64,000 nt of DNA from Macrosoma leucophasiata (Eukaryota > Arthropoda > Insecta > Lepidoptera > Hedylidae). Below, in pieces: positions 43,800 to 55,400 of the stretch (its first letter is position 1; each line of letters starts with the position of its first letter). Under the pieces are notes generated by a model. It saw only the letters and a list, made by a program, of their open reading frames with translations. It did not search any database and was not told where the DNA came from. A program made the position numbers and the translations under genes. The stretch lies in NCBI GenBank assembly GCA_036365455.1, contig JAWQUS010000032.1, forward strand, positions 11,443,501 to 11,507,500. The letters are read 5' to 3'.

Positions 43800-44215
43800 A
43801 TCATTTCAGCCAATAGATATCCACTGCTGAACAAAGGCCTTCCCCAAAGAGTGCCACAACGAACGGTCCTGGGCCGCCCTCATCCAGCGATTACCCGTGA
43901 CCTTCACCAGTTCGTCAGTCCATCTTGTGGGGGGCCTGTCTACGCTTCGTTTTTCGGTACGCGGTCGTCACTCAAGAACTGCTCTGCTCCAACGGCCGTC
44001 AGTTCTTCGAGCTATGTGCCCTGCCCACTGCCACTTGAGTCTCGCCATTCGGTGAGCTATGTCGGTAACTTTGGTTCTCATGCGGATCTCCTCATTTCTG
44101 ATTCAATCTCGCAGAGAGAATCCAAGCATAGAGGGAGCTATGCTTGGATTCCATTGCTCTCCGAGTGACCTTGAGCCTTCTTATAAGGCCCATAGTGAGC
44201 GATTACGTTTCTGTC
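43800..44215 (-). mobile_element. RTE-type LINE C-terminal fragment, inverted
   Basis: The minus strand carries the same block as 43453-43715 (GRPPTRW, DDLVKV, GNRWMRAAQD-like) and extends to the 'aaggctcaaggtcactcgga' upstream part. Together the two form an inverted pair 100 bp apart. Confidence 0.75.
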
Positions 44216-44534
44216 CCATAAGTCATCACTTTACAAACTGCAACTGTTTTATCATATAAATATATTTTTTGTGAATTAGGTGAGTCAGCTGACATAACTT
44301 AAAATTTAATATATAAAAATTAATTTGATAACACTCATCAATAGGCAAATTGACTTATAAACTATTAGTAGATAGATAAAAGGGACCCCGCTGGTTTGAA
44401 AGCAACTTTCATATCAAATTTCCGCTTTTGTATCAACAATATCTGAAAATCAGTTAATTTATTTTGAAAACCAATGTTGAAAATTAGTTAGAATATACAT
44501 CGTTATTTAGTGTGTGTGTGTGTTAGTTTCGTGC

Positions 44535-44780
44535 CCAGCAAGAAATATTGCACATCGAGCCTACGAAAGAGACAATCGACTAGTTTCGGCTTCGTAGAGC
44601 GTTATCTCTGCTGCACACTACACCTACGTAAGCACTGATACTCCGGTATTGGTTAAAACTTGATCAAAATGGTCGACAAACGTTATTAGGTAAGGTGCGA
44701 AAGAGATAAAGCTCTACATACCCGAAATAAGCCGAAGTTTCCTTCCTAAGGTCGATGTGCAATTTTTATTGTTGGATACC
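44535..44780. mobile_element. MITE, TTGCACATCGAC family
   Basis: Left 'atattgcacatcgagcctac' and, from the right, 'aaattgcacatcgaccttag'. Internal 'tagagcgttatctct' is mirrored by 'agagataaagctcta'. Confidence 0.65.
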
Positions 44781-45172
44781 GTATTATGTAATTAGCAAAT
44801 TAAATAACACCCTTTAACAAAAGAATTATTCCCAGTTGCCCCCGCGGCGATTGCCACCGGAGGCAAATGGGACAAAATTTTCCCAGTTGCCACCGGAGGC
44901 AACTGGGAATGATTGCCCCCGCTTCAGTTTCGCTGTACATTGCTTTCTCCATCGTAGAGAATAAAAGCGATTGGAAAGAAATATTATGAAAGTAATTTTT
45001 TAAGCACCGACAGCTAAAAGTATGAATGTATCTTCACGCCAGGTCCCTAATGGGGTAGGTAGAGAGTGTGGAGCGCCAGATAAAAGTGCTAATCTGAAGT
45101 TGGTTGCTATACACAAAGTCGAAAATAAAAATATTTATCTATTGATTTTGGACAAAAAATCAATACGCTGTC

Positions 45173-46115
45173 AAAATGTAAATCCAAGATGGCGGCTGCA
45201 TGGAGTTGTCAACTTTTTCGTCATGGGAGTCATTTTCATGGTTCTCGAGGGTGTTGAATTCGATAGTGGTGTCAAAATGTAAATCCAAGATGGCGGCTGC
45301 ATGTAGTTGTCAACTTTTTCGTCATGGGTGTCGTTTTTATGGTTCTCGAGGGTGTTGAATTCGATAGTGGTGTCAAAATGTAAATCCAAGATGGCGGCTG
45401 CATGTAGTTGTCAACTTTTTCGTCATGGGTGTCGTTTTTATGGTTCTTGAGGGTGTGGAATTCGATAGTGGAGTCAAAATGTAAATCCAAGATGGCGGCT
45501 GCATGAAGTTGTCAACTTTTTCTTCATGGGTGTCGTTTTCATGGTTCTTGAGGGTGTGGAATTCGATAGTGGTGTCAAAATATAAATCCAAGATGGCGGC
45601 TGCATGTAGTTGTCAACTTTTTCGTCATGGGTGTCGTTTTCATGGTTCTTGTGGGTATCGAATTCGATAGTGGTGTCAAAATGTAAATCCAAGATGGCGG
45701 CTGCATGGAGTCGTTAACTTTTTCGTCATGGGTGTCGTTTTCATGGTTCTCGAGGGTGTTGAATTCGATAGTGGTGTCAAAATGTAAATCCAAGATGGCG
45801 GCTGCATGGAGTTGTCAACTTTTTCTTCATGGGTGTCGTTTTCATGGTTCTTGAGGGTGTGGAATTTGATAGTGGTGTCAAAATATAAATCCAAGATGGC
45901 GGCTGCATGGAGTTGTCAACTTTTTCGTCATGGGTGTCGTTTTCATGGTTCTTGTGGGTGTTGAATTCGATAGTGGTGTTAAAATGTAAATCCAAGATGG
46001 CGGCTGCATGGAGTTGTCAACTTTTTCTTCACGGGTGTCGTTTTCATGGTTCTTGAGGGTGTGGAATTCGATAGTGGAGTCAAAATGTAAATCCAAGATG
46101 GCGGCGGTTTTTCTT
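45173..46115 (-). repeat. 101-bp tandem array, left arm (10 copies of the motif)
   Basis: The unit contains 'aaatccaagatggcggctgc', 'gttgtcaactttttcgtcat' and 'ttcgatagtggtgtcaaaat'. Spacing is exactly 101 bp. Unit variants read in the same outside-to-inside order as in the right arm for the first three units. Confidence 0.9.
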
Positions 46116-46175
46116 TCCATTTTTCTTTCAAATTTATTTCACAAGCATGTGTTAATGCGAAATAATATAAAACAA
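46097..46175 (-). repeat. Family C tail fragment
   Basis: 'tttctttccatttttctttc' followed by 'cacaagcatgtgttaatgcg', as in 6868-7110, directly abutting the last 101-bp unit. Confidence 0.6.
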
Positions 46176-46469
46176 TATATATTGGACCATAATTGTAATA
46201 CATTCGTGAAACAATTCTTGCTTATTCTTTTGAAGTTGAGATACTCAAGATACATTATTATTTCGATAGAGTTTGGCACAATGGATTTGTTAGTAAGCTT
46301 CCATCTTGTTGGCTGCCTGCCGACTTTTGGGTATGGATAGCGGATTTTTTGAGGGAACAATCGTTTTGTGTGGTTCTTGATGGCTGCTCATCTGATCAAA
46401 TGGCTATAAATGCTGGTGTGCTTGGCACAAAGCTAGTAAACACGAAACTGCCACAGTCTTGAACATCGC

Positions 46470-46842
46470 CGTAAAATGGCGTGTCTCTCGATTTTCTATA
46501 GGATCCATTTCGGCGAATGTGCTAACGATCTACACAATTTAATTCCCTCTTCACCTTTTTACAATAGGACAACTAGGAGAACGGCGAAATATCATCCCTA
46601 TACAGTGAACATACCACAAATTAGAACGAAGCGTTTCGGCTCTACATTTATTATACGTACAGCTAAGTTATGAAATACTTTGCCGGCTTCTCTGTTTCCA
46701 AAAAAAACTACAACCTGGGCATCTTCAAATCTAGAGTGAATAGGTTCTTTCTAGACCAACGTGCTTCATCATCGGCTACATATTCACTTTCCATCAGGTG
46801 AGTTGGTGGTCAAACGTTGGTCTATACACAATAAAAAAATAT
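46470..46842 (+). mobile_element. Jockey-like LINE 3' end in the foldback spacer
   Basis: Encodes SIFYRIHFGECANDLHNLIP and, after a frameshift, LFPKNYNLGIFKSRVNRFFL-type sequence. It ends in an A-rich tail at 46830. Confidence 0.65.
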
Positions 46843-46860
46843 ATTATCATTATTTTTCAC

Positions 46861-46925
46861 TGGTGGTAGAGCTCCAGTGACAGAGCTCGAGGACGTAGGC
46901 GTATTTTTTAATGCGGTGGTCCGCA
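46861..46925 (+). repeat. Family A head fragment
   Basis: 'ggtggtagagctccagtgac' then 'tgcggtggtccgcatt', which forms a small hairpin. Confidence 0.6.
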
Positions 46926-47104
46926 TTAAAAAATAGCAAAATTCCATAGGACATAATACTGTTAAAATAGCTTAAATAAACAGAAAGTACCAAGAATCGA
47001 TACTACTCAAGTATCGATACTTTTTGCGGATCCCGAATCGTAACAGTTAGTGTCGTAAAGTTTCGAGGAAATGACATGTAATGTAGCCTAAAAGTTGTTT
47101 AACT

Positions 47105-47222
47105 TACACTTGTTCAGTCCAATGCAACCTATTGCATAACTGCGTGGGGAGCATCGCTTGGTGTCGATATGTTAAGACTGGCAGTAGCGCAGAGAGCAGT
47201 GCTTGCAGTGCAGCAGATGCAG
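47105..47222 (+). mobile_element. LINE ORF2 fragment in the foldback spacer
   Basis: One frame reads TAWGASLGVDMLRLAVAQRA, the RT thumb region block (WGAS...L..AQRA) of Jockey/R1-type LINEs. It abuts the first, degenerate 101-bp unit. Confidence 0.55.
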
Positions 47223-49063
47223 CCACCATCCTGGATTTACGTTTTGACAGCATTATCGAATTCAACACCCTCAAGAACCATGAAAACGACACCCATGAAG
47301 AAAAAGTTGACAACTCCATGCAGCCGCCATCTTGGATTTACATTTTGACACCACTATCGAATTCAATACCCAAAAGAACCATGAAAACGACTCCCATAAC
47401 GAAAAAGTTGACAATTACATGCAGCCGCCATCTTGGATTTATATTTTGACACCACTATCGAATTCAACACCCACAAGAACCATGAAAACGACACCCATGA
47501 CCAAAAAGTTGACAACTCCATGTAGCCGCCATCTTGGATTTACATTTTGACACCACTATCGAATTCGATACCCACAAGAACCATGAAAACGACACCCATG
47601 ACGAAAAAGTAGACAACTTCATGCAGCCGCCATCTTGGATTTACATTTTGACACCACTATCGAATTCGATACCCACAAGAACCATGAAAACGACACCCAT
47701 GACGAAAAAGTAGACAACTTCATGCAGCCGCCATCTTGGATTTACATTTTGACATCACTATCGAATTCAACACCCTCAAAAACCATGAAAACGACACCCA
47801 TGACGAAAAAGTTGACAATTTCATGCAGCCGCCATCTTGGATTTATATTTTGACACCACTATCGAATTCCACACCCTCAAGAACCATGAAAACGACACCC
47901 ATGAAGAAAAAGTTGACAACTCCATGCAGCCGCCATCTTGGATTTACATTTTGACTCCACTATCGAATTCCACACCCTCAAGAACCTTGAAAACGACACC
48001 CATGACGAAAAAGTTGACAACTCCATGCAGCCGCCAACTTGGATTTACATTTTGACACCACTATCGAATTCAACACCCTCGAGAACCATGAAAACGACAC
48101 CCATGACGAAAAAGTTAACGACTCCATGCAGCCGCCATCTTGGATTTACATTTTGACACCACTATCGAATTCGATACCCACAAGAACCATGAAAACGACA
48201 CCCATGACGAAAAAGTTGACAACTACATGCAGCCGCCATCTTGGATTTATATTTTGACACCACTATCGAATTCCACACCCTCAAGAACCATGAAAACGAC
48301 ACCCATGAAGAAAAAGTTGACAACTTCATGCAGCCGCCATCTTGGATTTACATTTTGACTCCACTATCGAATTCCACACCCTCAAGAACCATAAAAACGA
48401 CACCCATGACGAAAAAGTTGACAACTACATGCAGCCGCCATCTTGGATTTACATTTTGACACCACTATCGAATTCAACACCCTCGAGAACCATAAAAACG
48501 ACACCCATGACGAAAAAGTTGACAACTACATGCAGCCGCCATCTTGGATTTACATTTTGACACCACTATCGAATTCAACACCCTCGAGAACCATGAAAAT
48601 GACTCCCATGACGAAAAAGTTGACAACTACATGCAGCCGCCATCTTGGATTTATATTTTGACACCACTATCGAATTCCACACCCTCAAGAACCATGAAAA
48701 CGACACCCATGAAGAAAAAGTTGACAACTTCATGCAGCCGCCATCTTGGATTTACATTTTGACTCCACTATCGAATTCCACACCCTCAAGAACCATAAAA
48801 ACGACACCCATGACGAAAAAGTTGACAACTACATGCAGCCGCCATCTTGGATTTACATTTTGACACCACTATCGAATTCAACACCCTCGAGAACCATAAA
48901 AACGACACCCATGACGAAAAAGTTGACAACTACATGCAGCCGCCATCTTGGATTTACATTTTGACACCACTATCGAATTCAACACCCTCGAGAACCATGA
49001 AAATGACTCCCATGACGAAAAAGTTGACAACTCCATGCAGCCGCCATCTTGGATTTACATTTT
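47221..49063 (+). repeat. 101-bp tandem array, right arm (18-19 copies)
   Basis: Same unit as the left array in opposite orientation ('gcagccgccatcttggattt'). Units starting at 48241, 48342 and 48443 match those at 48645, 48746 and 48847, so a 404-bp four-unit block was duplicated here but not in the left arm. The first unit (47221) is degenerate. Confidence 0.9.
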
Positions 49064-49423
49064 GACAGCGTATTGATTTTTTGTCCAAAATCAATAGATA
49101 AATATTTTTATTTTCGACTTTGTGTATAGCAACCAACTTCAGATTAGCACTTTTATCTGGCGCTCCACACTCTCTACCTACCCCATTAGGGACCTGGCGT
49201 GAAGATACATTCATACTTTTAGCTGTCGGTGCTTAAAAAATTACTTTCATAATATTTCTTTCCAATCGCTTTTATTCTCTACGATGGAGAAAGCAATGTA
49301 CAGCGAAACTGAAGCGGGGGCAATCATTCCCAGTTGCCTCCGGTGGCAACTGGGAAAATTTTGTCCCATTTGCCTCCGGTGGCAATCGCCGCGGGGGCAA
49401 CTGGGAATAATTCTAAAAGGCCC

Positions 49424-49612
49424 TTACGGCCCTGTAATTTCCGGCACAGAGGCGTAACACCTTGGTCCTCAGGAGTGGTAATGCATCTGCATTTTGACCT
49501 TGGTCTTCGTGTGGACACCCACACGAATATTACACCACACTATAGGCTGCAGTCATCACTTAACATCAATGTGAACTGCATGTTTGTTTGCCACTTCCAT
49601 TACATAAAAAAG
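49424..49612 (+). repeat. Family A copy, head missing
   Basis: Starts at 'cccttacggccctgtaattt', directly after the foldback. It may have been cut by that insertion. Tail and poly(A) are present. Confidence 0.65.
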
Positions 49613-49639
49613 CACCCTACCCCCGATAGAAATCGAGAT

Positions 49640-50140
49640 TAGACGCCATTTACAGCTAAACGAAGAACAAGAGATTATATTATCTTATTCAAATTCATTA
49701 TATTATATCCTCTACCGAAATACTTTATTTTTTCTTAGCAGTAAGTAAATCCACTTCTACGCAATTAACAGCTGCGTACGCAATCGAATCAAAGCACAAT
49801 TTTGTAGCAACGTGATGCCATAAGGCCATAACTAGATCACATAACATCAGATACTTCTTTATGCCACTTTATATCAAAATCACGTACAATACACATAATA
49901 TAGAACATAAAGAACTTTATAAGAGGTCACGAGGAAAAATGTAGTAGGCATCTTGAATCACGCCTTATACATACAAATTCTATCCAATTAGTTATGTATA
50001 TAAGTAGTGTAGCTGCATTAGACGTTCTTGAACTGGTATAACTTCATTTTCGTTGAATTAGGCGTCTATGAGTTCTTTCAATCAAGTCAAGAGGTATGTA
50101 CCTAATAAAATTTAATAATTACCGTTGTGTTTCCCTTTGT
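49640..50140. other. Gene-free AT-rich stretch
   Basis: No exon or recognised repeat was seen. Confidence 0.5.
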
Positions 50141-50144
50141 TTGT

Positions 50145-50500
50145 TTTTTAATTATGGCATCGCTGTTACCCTTATTGCTAGTGTCAAGTAAAACGATATT
50201 TCGTATTCTTAAATAGCGTAAAAGTCAGAATCAGTCAGTCCATTATCAGTCACTCAGACTAACAGTCAGTAATTCGAGTAAAGCGATGGCTACTTTATCA
50301 GATCATTTACAATGATGTTTTGGTGGCAACCTGAAAATCCGTGTTTTAGCACTGTTATTCTATTTCGCTATACACGGGCACTGTAATAAACCTATATCAA
50401 ACAAAATGCCATCAACTTTATTAAAAATGCACCAAGAAAATGAAATAAAATAAGAGCACCACTAGCCTCTTTCAAGTGACCACCAAAACTCCTCGTTTTC
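50145..50500 (+). repeat. 365-bp dispersed repeat, copy 2
   Basis: Collinear with 36120-36485: 'ttatggcatcgctgttaccc', 'cagtaattcgagtaaagcga', 'aaaatgccatcaactttatt' and 'gagcaccactagcctctttc'. Confidence 0.65.
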
Positions 50501-50617
50501 CTTTTAATATACCGTAACGAGGGTGACAAGATGACAAATCTGTTTTTCAGTGAATACATTTATTGTGGAAACAAACAGATTGGTTTAGCAATTAATAATC
50601 GAAGACAATATTTTTTT

Positions 50618-50874
50618 TATGTAATGGAAGTGGCAAACAAGCATGCAGTTCACATTGATGTTAATGATGTTAGGTGATGACAAGGTCAAAATGCAGGTGC
50701 GCTACCACTCCTGAGGCCTTAGGTGTTATGCCTCTGTGCCGGATATTAAAGGGCTGTACATTACCACCTGACCAGAACACGATAGTTCTGAACACTAACA
50801 TTTAGCGAGAAGTATATTAGGCAATGCAGTGGTGCTTACGCCCGCGAGCTCCGTCACTGGAGCTCTACCATCTG
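50618..50874 (-). repeat. Family A copy, nearly full length
   Basis: Tail 'aagtggcaaacaagcatgca' to head 'gtcactggagctctaccatc', with a small local duplication of 'gatgtta'. Confidence 0.75.
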
Positions 50875-51361
50875 TCTAAAATAATTATCCGAAATCAAAT
50901 TTTAATGTTTGTTTTGATATCCACGAAGTAGGTAAACAAACAGTCGGCTATTGAAATATGTAATTCGAAGATTTCGAAGTCGCTATTCGGGTTTCCTTTT
51001 TGTGGAGGCCCGAGGCTGTAACCCCAGGTATTCAGCGATGTCTATTGAATTTCTCTGTAACTTACTTGGTAATGGTAAAGCCCTTACAGACAAAGTCAGG
51101 ACCTGCAACTAGGTACATATGAACTCAAAATCAGCCCTATTCTATCACGGCGTAGGTATGTACCTGTACCAATAGTATGTTTACAATTAGTGCTTGTTGG
51201 CGCCTATTCATAATTTTACATCATATAATTACATGACACATTACTGTTTTGATGTTTTGCTAAATTCTTGGTAATTATTACGTTACGATGAAGCAGTAAT
51301 GAACTGAAAAGTGCACATCAAATGCATGCCAATCGAGTTACACTTCTACAAAAAAACTATA

Positions 51362-51515
51362 GGTAGTGGCCCCGTAAAAACTATTATCACAGAGGCAAAA
51401 CAACCAAGGCCTCAGGGCAGCAACGGATCCATTTTGTCCATCGATTTTCATGTAGATGTGTAGGGGGTGCTTACCATCAATGTAAACTGCATGCTTTGCC
51501 ACCATCTCAACATAA
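51362..51515 (+). repeat. Family A copy, old and shortened
   Basis: 'ggccccgtaaaaactattat' to 'aatgtaaactgcatgctttg'. Confidence 0.5.
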
Positions 51516-51667
51516 ACAAATTAAAGAGCATAGGCATAGTCAGGGAACTCTCATCCGCTTATTCAAAATCAATCAAATACAGATTTTATTCCGTTCCTCA
51601 TGTGGTCACGAGGCCAGTTTCCTGATAATATTAATTTAAAGTTCCTCCGGGAGTAGAATATAGAAGT

Positions 51668-51972
51668 TTTAAAGTTGAAATGCAGCGCCATAGAGCAACT
51701 CGGGCCACCAGCCGACGCGGCGGACCGGAGGGGAGTAGTAATAGCGTTTATTACCGATGCAAAACAGTCTGTAATTTTTTGCTGGGGGAAATGCGTGTGC
51801 AAACACTCACACTACAAAAATCGTCTATTATACTACGAAACTCACACCTTGACTTTAACAAAATATAAGGCATAGCATAGGCTCACTTGCGCTTGTACTT
51901 TGATAGAGGGGAAAGCTACTCCCTGGGATACTCCCCTCCGGTCCGCCGCGGCTGGTGGCCAAAGTTGCAGTG
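51668..51972. mobile_element. GGCCACC-family MITE, about 305 bp
   Basis: Left 'gagcaactcgggccaccagc' + 'ggcggaccggaggggagta' is mirrored by 'tactcccctccggtccgccg' + 'ggctggtggccaaagttgc' on the right. Confidence 0.65.
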
Positions 51973-52239
51973 TGTCATTAAAAAAAATAACACTTATCAA
52001 TCATTTCTTTAGGTACTTAATTGAGGGACAGGTGTCGACAAATTAAACTTCAATAGCACAGAAATTATACGACGGACAATTTGCATTAATAGATGCAAAT
52101 TTCCCGTCGTTTAAATCAATCCAGCTGTCAATGAGCAACTATAGAGTTGCCACTGAAAGAATGCAATTCTAAAGTCTGTTGCAGTCATAGATTTATTATA
52201 CTACTTCGTTTATAAATCTATGGTTGCAGTATTCAACAA

Positions 52240-52385
52240 TATATATTGCACATCGACCTTAGGAAGGCAACTTCGACTTCTTATTTCGGGTCTATAGAGC
52301 GATATCTCTTTCGCACCTATAAACCATTAGTATACCATATTGATTAAGTTTTGACCAATACCGGACTATCTTAATGAAGAAAAAC
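52240..52385. repeat. Half copy of the TTGCACATCGAC MITE
   Basis: 'tattgcacatcgaccttagg', 'cttatttcgggtctatagag', then 'gttttgaccaatacc'. The right end is missing. It lies just upstream of P450 copy 2. Confidence 0.55.
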
Positions 52386-52425
52386 TCAGTCTTATGTACT
52401 CTTCTTCACATTTCAGAATAATAAA

Positions 52426-55400
52426 ATGATCTGGCTGTTGCTCTTGGGTGTGTGCACGCTGCTGGCGTTGTGGCTAAGGTGGAGGCATAAGAATAGAAGA
52501 CTGTTAAAGATGGCAGAGCTGATCCCAGGGCCACCGGCATTACCGTTCCTTGGGAACGCCGTCAAGTTCATGTGTAACCCTGAAGGTTAGTTTCAGTTAC
52601 GCGTAATGGAAGAAATCGTTAATAATAACTGTGTATTCTTTTCAGGAGATATCTATTCCTTTCAAGATACAAAACTACGATTATAATAATATAAGCCTTT
52701 ATTCAGACACTTTTAGTTATATTACAATATTTCTTATTGCTCATGTTAATTTTTACGACTATGATAAGTCGACATCGACGTCGACGTCGACGTCGACATC
52801 GACAACTGCGTCTGTTTGCCATCTTTTGGCAAAGGCCTCCTCCGATATCTCCAGTTCTTTCTATCTAGGGCTGTTCTGGTCCATGCTTTGCCCGCTGTTA
52901 ATTGCAAGTCGTCTGCCCATCTTCGGACCTGCCAACCTCGTTTCCTCTTGGCCAGCCTGGGATACCAATGAATTAGAGTTTGGTTCCATTTTTTGATTTA
53001 CGATTATAATCGTCTGTAATTAAGTATAACCTGCAAAATAGTGACCTTTCAAAGTGGACTTTCATTAAATCCCGATAAACCAAAATTCGAAATGCGAAGA
53101 AGTATCACAAAAAGTAAAGCCCAAATTTTTTTGTGATGACAATACCTAGATATGTTATAATACTTAATATATTATTAAACGTTAAAACTGATCAAAATTT
53201 GTATGCAATCTTTGATAGATAGATATCGTCAGATTTGTAGGCCTCAATCATAGATTTATTATACTACTATACATATATCTATGGCCACAATTAACAGGTC
53301 CGATGCACTTTCTTTTATAGTGCTCATCAAAAAATACACATCGAGCTTTGGAAAGAGACAATCAGCTAGTTTCAACTTCGTAAAGCTTTATCTCTGTCGC
53401 ACGAAACACTAAACGAAAACATCAGCATAATACTGGCTTTAATTATGTTATCCACTAGCGGCCCGCCCCGGCTTCGCGCGGGTGCCATATTACCTACCCT
53501 CTCCTATTCATCCTTAGCGTTATGTTATGTAGCCTAAGGCCTTCCTTGATAAATGGGCTATATAGCACTTAAATATTTTTTCAAATACGACTAGGAGTTC
53601 CTGAGATTAGCGCGTCCAAGCAAACAAACAAACTCTTCAGCTTCATAATATTAGTATAGCAGTATAGACATAAAACTATCAAATAGGCACGTTTGCTCAT
53701 TGTTAACATTACACTATGACGCCTGCCGATTGTGATTAAATAATTGTCCTTCCACGACATACCAACTAAACCCATAAATGATTATGGTACTAGATTTTAT
53801 AATGCAAGTCAAGTATCAACGATAACGCGTTAGAGAGGTCATCTAGTGGTGGTTAACCTTAAGCGACCTTAGCATAATGTTAAATCGTTGGTAGGCAGTA
53901 GGTATGCACGATCAGAAAAGTAAGTGTACACTTAGTAGAAATAAAATCTATTTTTGATTGTCTTAAAGAGATTACCTTTCTTTTCATGTATTATTTAATA
54001 ATGTACCTATACATGTATTAACTGCCTCGGTAGCCTAGTGGTAGCAGACCACTACTACTACGCTGAGGTCCTGGGTTCGATTCCCGGGTAGGGGGTTATC
54101 AGAGATAACGGTGTAAAGTCCTTTATCTCTGGTTCTATTGGAATTTTTCCATATATATATATATTTTTTTTTAATTATTTTAAGAAGAAACATGACTACC
54201 TATATTAATGCGGGAGCAGAGTCCTAGCTAACGATGGTCAGGGGTATAGAGAGAAACCTCCTCACAATACGTGACGTGTCATGAAGAACCGCCGTTATTT
54301 ATATTATTACGAAATATAAATTTTCCGACCTAATACAGTAAAATAATGTTTACAAACAAAACTACTTTTTCAAAAACTTCTGATCGCAAGTACTTTTGCC
54401 TGGTAGTAGTATTGACTGCAACATAAACAACGAAAGAAATTCTTAGTACATAATTATAAAAATGAATTAAAACCTCTACAGCTGCACAGAAACAATTATC
54501 CTAACAACTACACATTATAGGTAACATGTTATTAAACAAATAGTACCTAATTGTTGATACTATACGTCGTAGGGTCATATAGCACGTATATATTATAAGG
54601 AAAAATAAATTTATCAGATTCATTTAAATCATATTACGCTTAATTGTCCATGAAAACCTAGCACACGTAATAGTCACATTACTCCTATATCCAATTAAAC
54701 TAATTTTATATATATATATATATATCATCACGCCAGGTCCCTAACGGGGTAGGCAGAGAGTGTAGAGCGCCAGATATCCCGGTCCTGATAAACCTCTCGT
54801 GCCTCGTCTACCTTCATCATTCTCTTCATACATGCACGCCGATTCCTAACACTTTTGACACCACCATCAGACAACTCGACTAATTTTATAACTGTTATTA
54901 TTTTATTCTATCCGTTATGAATTAGTTTAGAATTCCCGAAACCATCTTGAAGTATTTCTTTTGCTTTAATGTAGATTTTCGTTTTAAACCGGACATACCA
55001 CTGACCATCATTGCAAAACGAAGATCTTGGTATTGAATATAAGTGATATTGGTTTTTTTCCATTTTCTGGAAGTTTCCCAGTGTAATTTGGTGATTAGTG
55101 ATGATCACCTACCAATGGCAGAGAATATGTAATAATACTACGTATAGAATGGACACTTCGACGTACCGCCCGATTTGCACACATACACAACCCCTTCCTC
55201 TCTTATGGGCGACGGTTGGTATTTTGCTTCGCACACAGGTGCGCGTGTAAATACACGTCACTGATGGATGGAAACCAAATCAAGCGTTTGTATGGAATTT
55301 TGACGGAGTGTCCGCGGTGTGCCAATGGGCTCGCCACCTTTAACATATAATTATGTAAGAGACAAAACGTACCTAGGCGCATCGTGAGTGTGTGAATGTG

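Larger units (their letters stand above)
44822..49414. mobile_element. Giant foldback: 4.6 kb, near-identical inverted ends and opposed 101-bp arrays
   Basis: The outer unique arms, 44822-45172 and 49414-49064, are reverse complements that I found identical over every stretch compared. Inside them lie a 10-copy array (45173-46115) and an 18- to 19-copy array (47221-49063) of a 101-bp unit in opposite orientation, around a spacer of about 1.1 kb with LINE and SINE debris. No ORF of its own is seen, so it would be non-autonomous. No target duplication could be defined. The class is unknown. Confidence 0.8.

Noticed and set aside
45022..45282. An 86-codon ORF present identically at 48954-49214 on the other strand
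   Set aside because: It falls in the inverted ends of the foldback and includes a dispersed repeat; the identity reflects the inverted duplication, not protein constraint.
45173..49063. CRISPR-like regular repeats
   Set aside because: The whole 101-bp unit is conserved, with no unique spacers, in a eukaryotic genome.
45171..49065. More than 20 ORFs of 72 codons, nearly identical, at 101-bp spacing
   Set aside because: They are the same tandem unit read repeatedly on one strand; successive ORFs overlap by more than half and have no protein-like features.
52631..52996. A 121-codon ORF with Ser-Thr repeats
   Set aside because: It spans a GTCGAC microsatellite and a LINE fragment within P450 copy 2 intron 1; no start context or homology.
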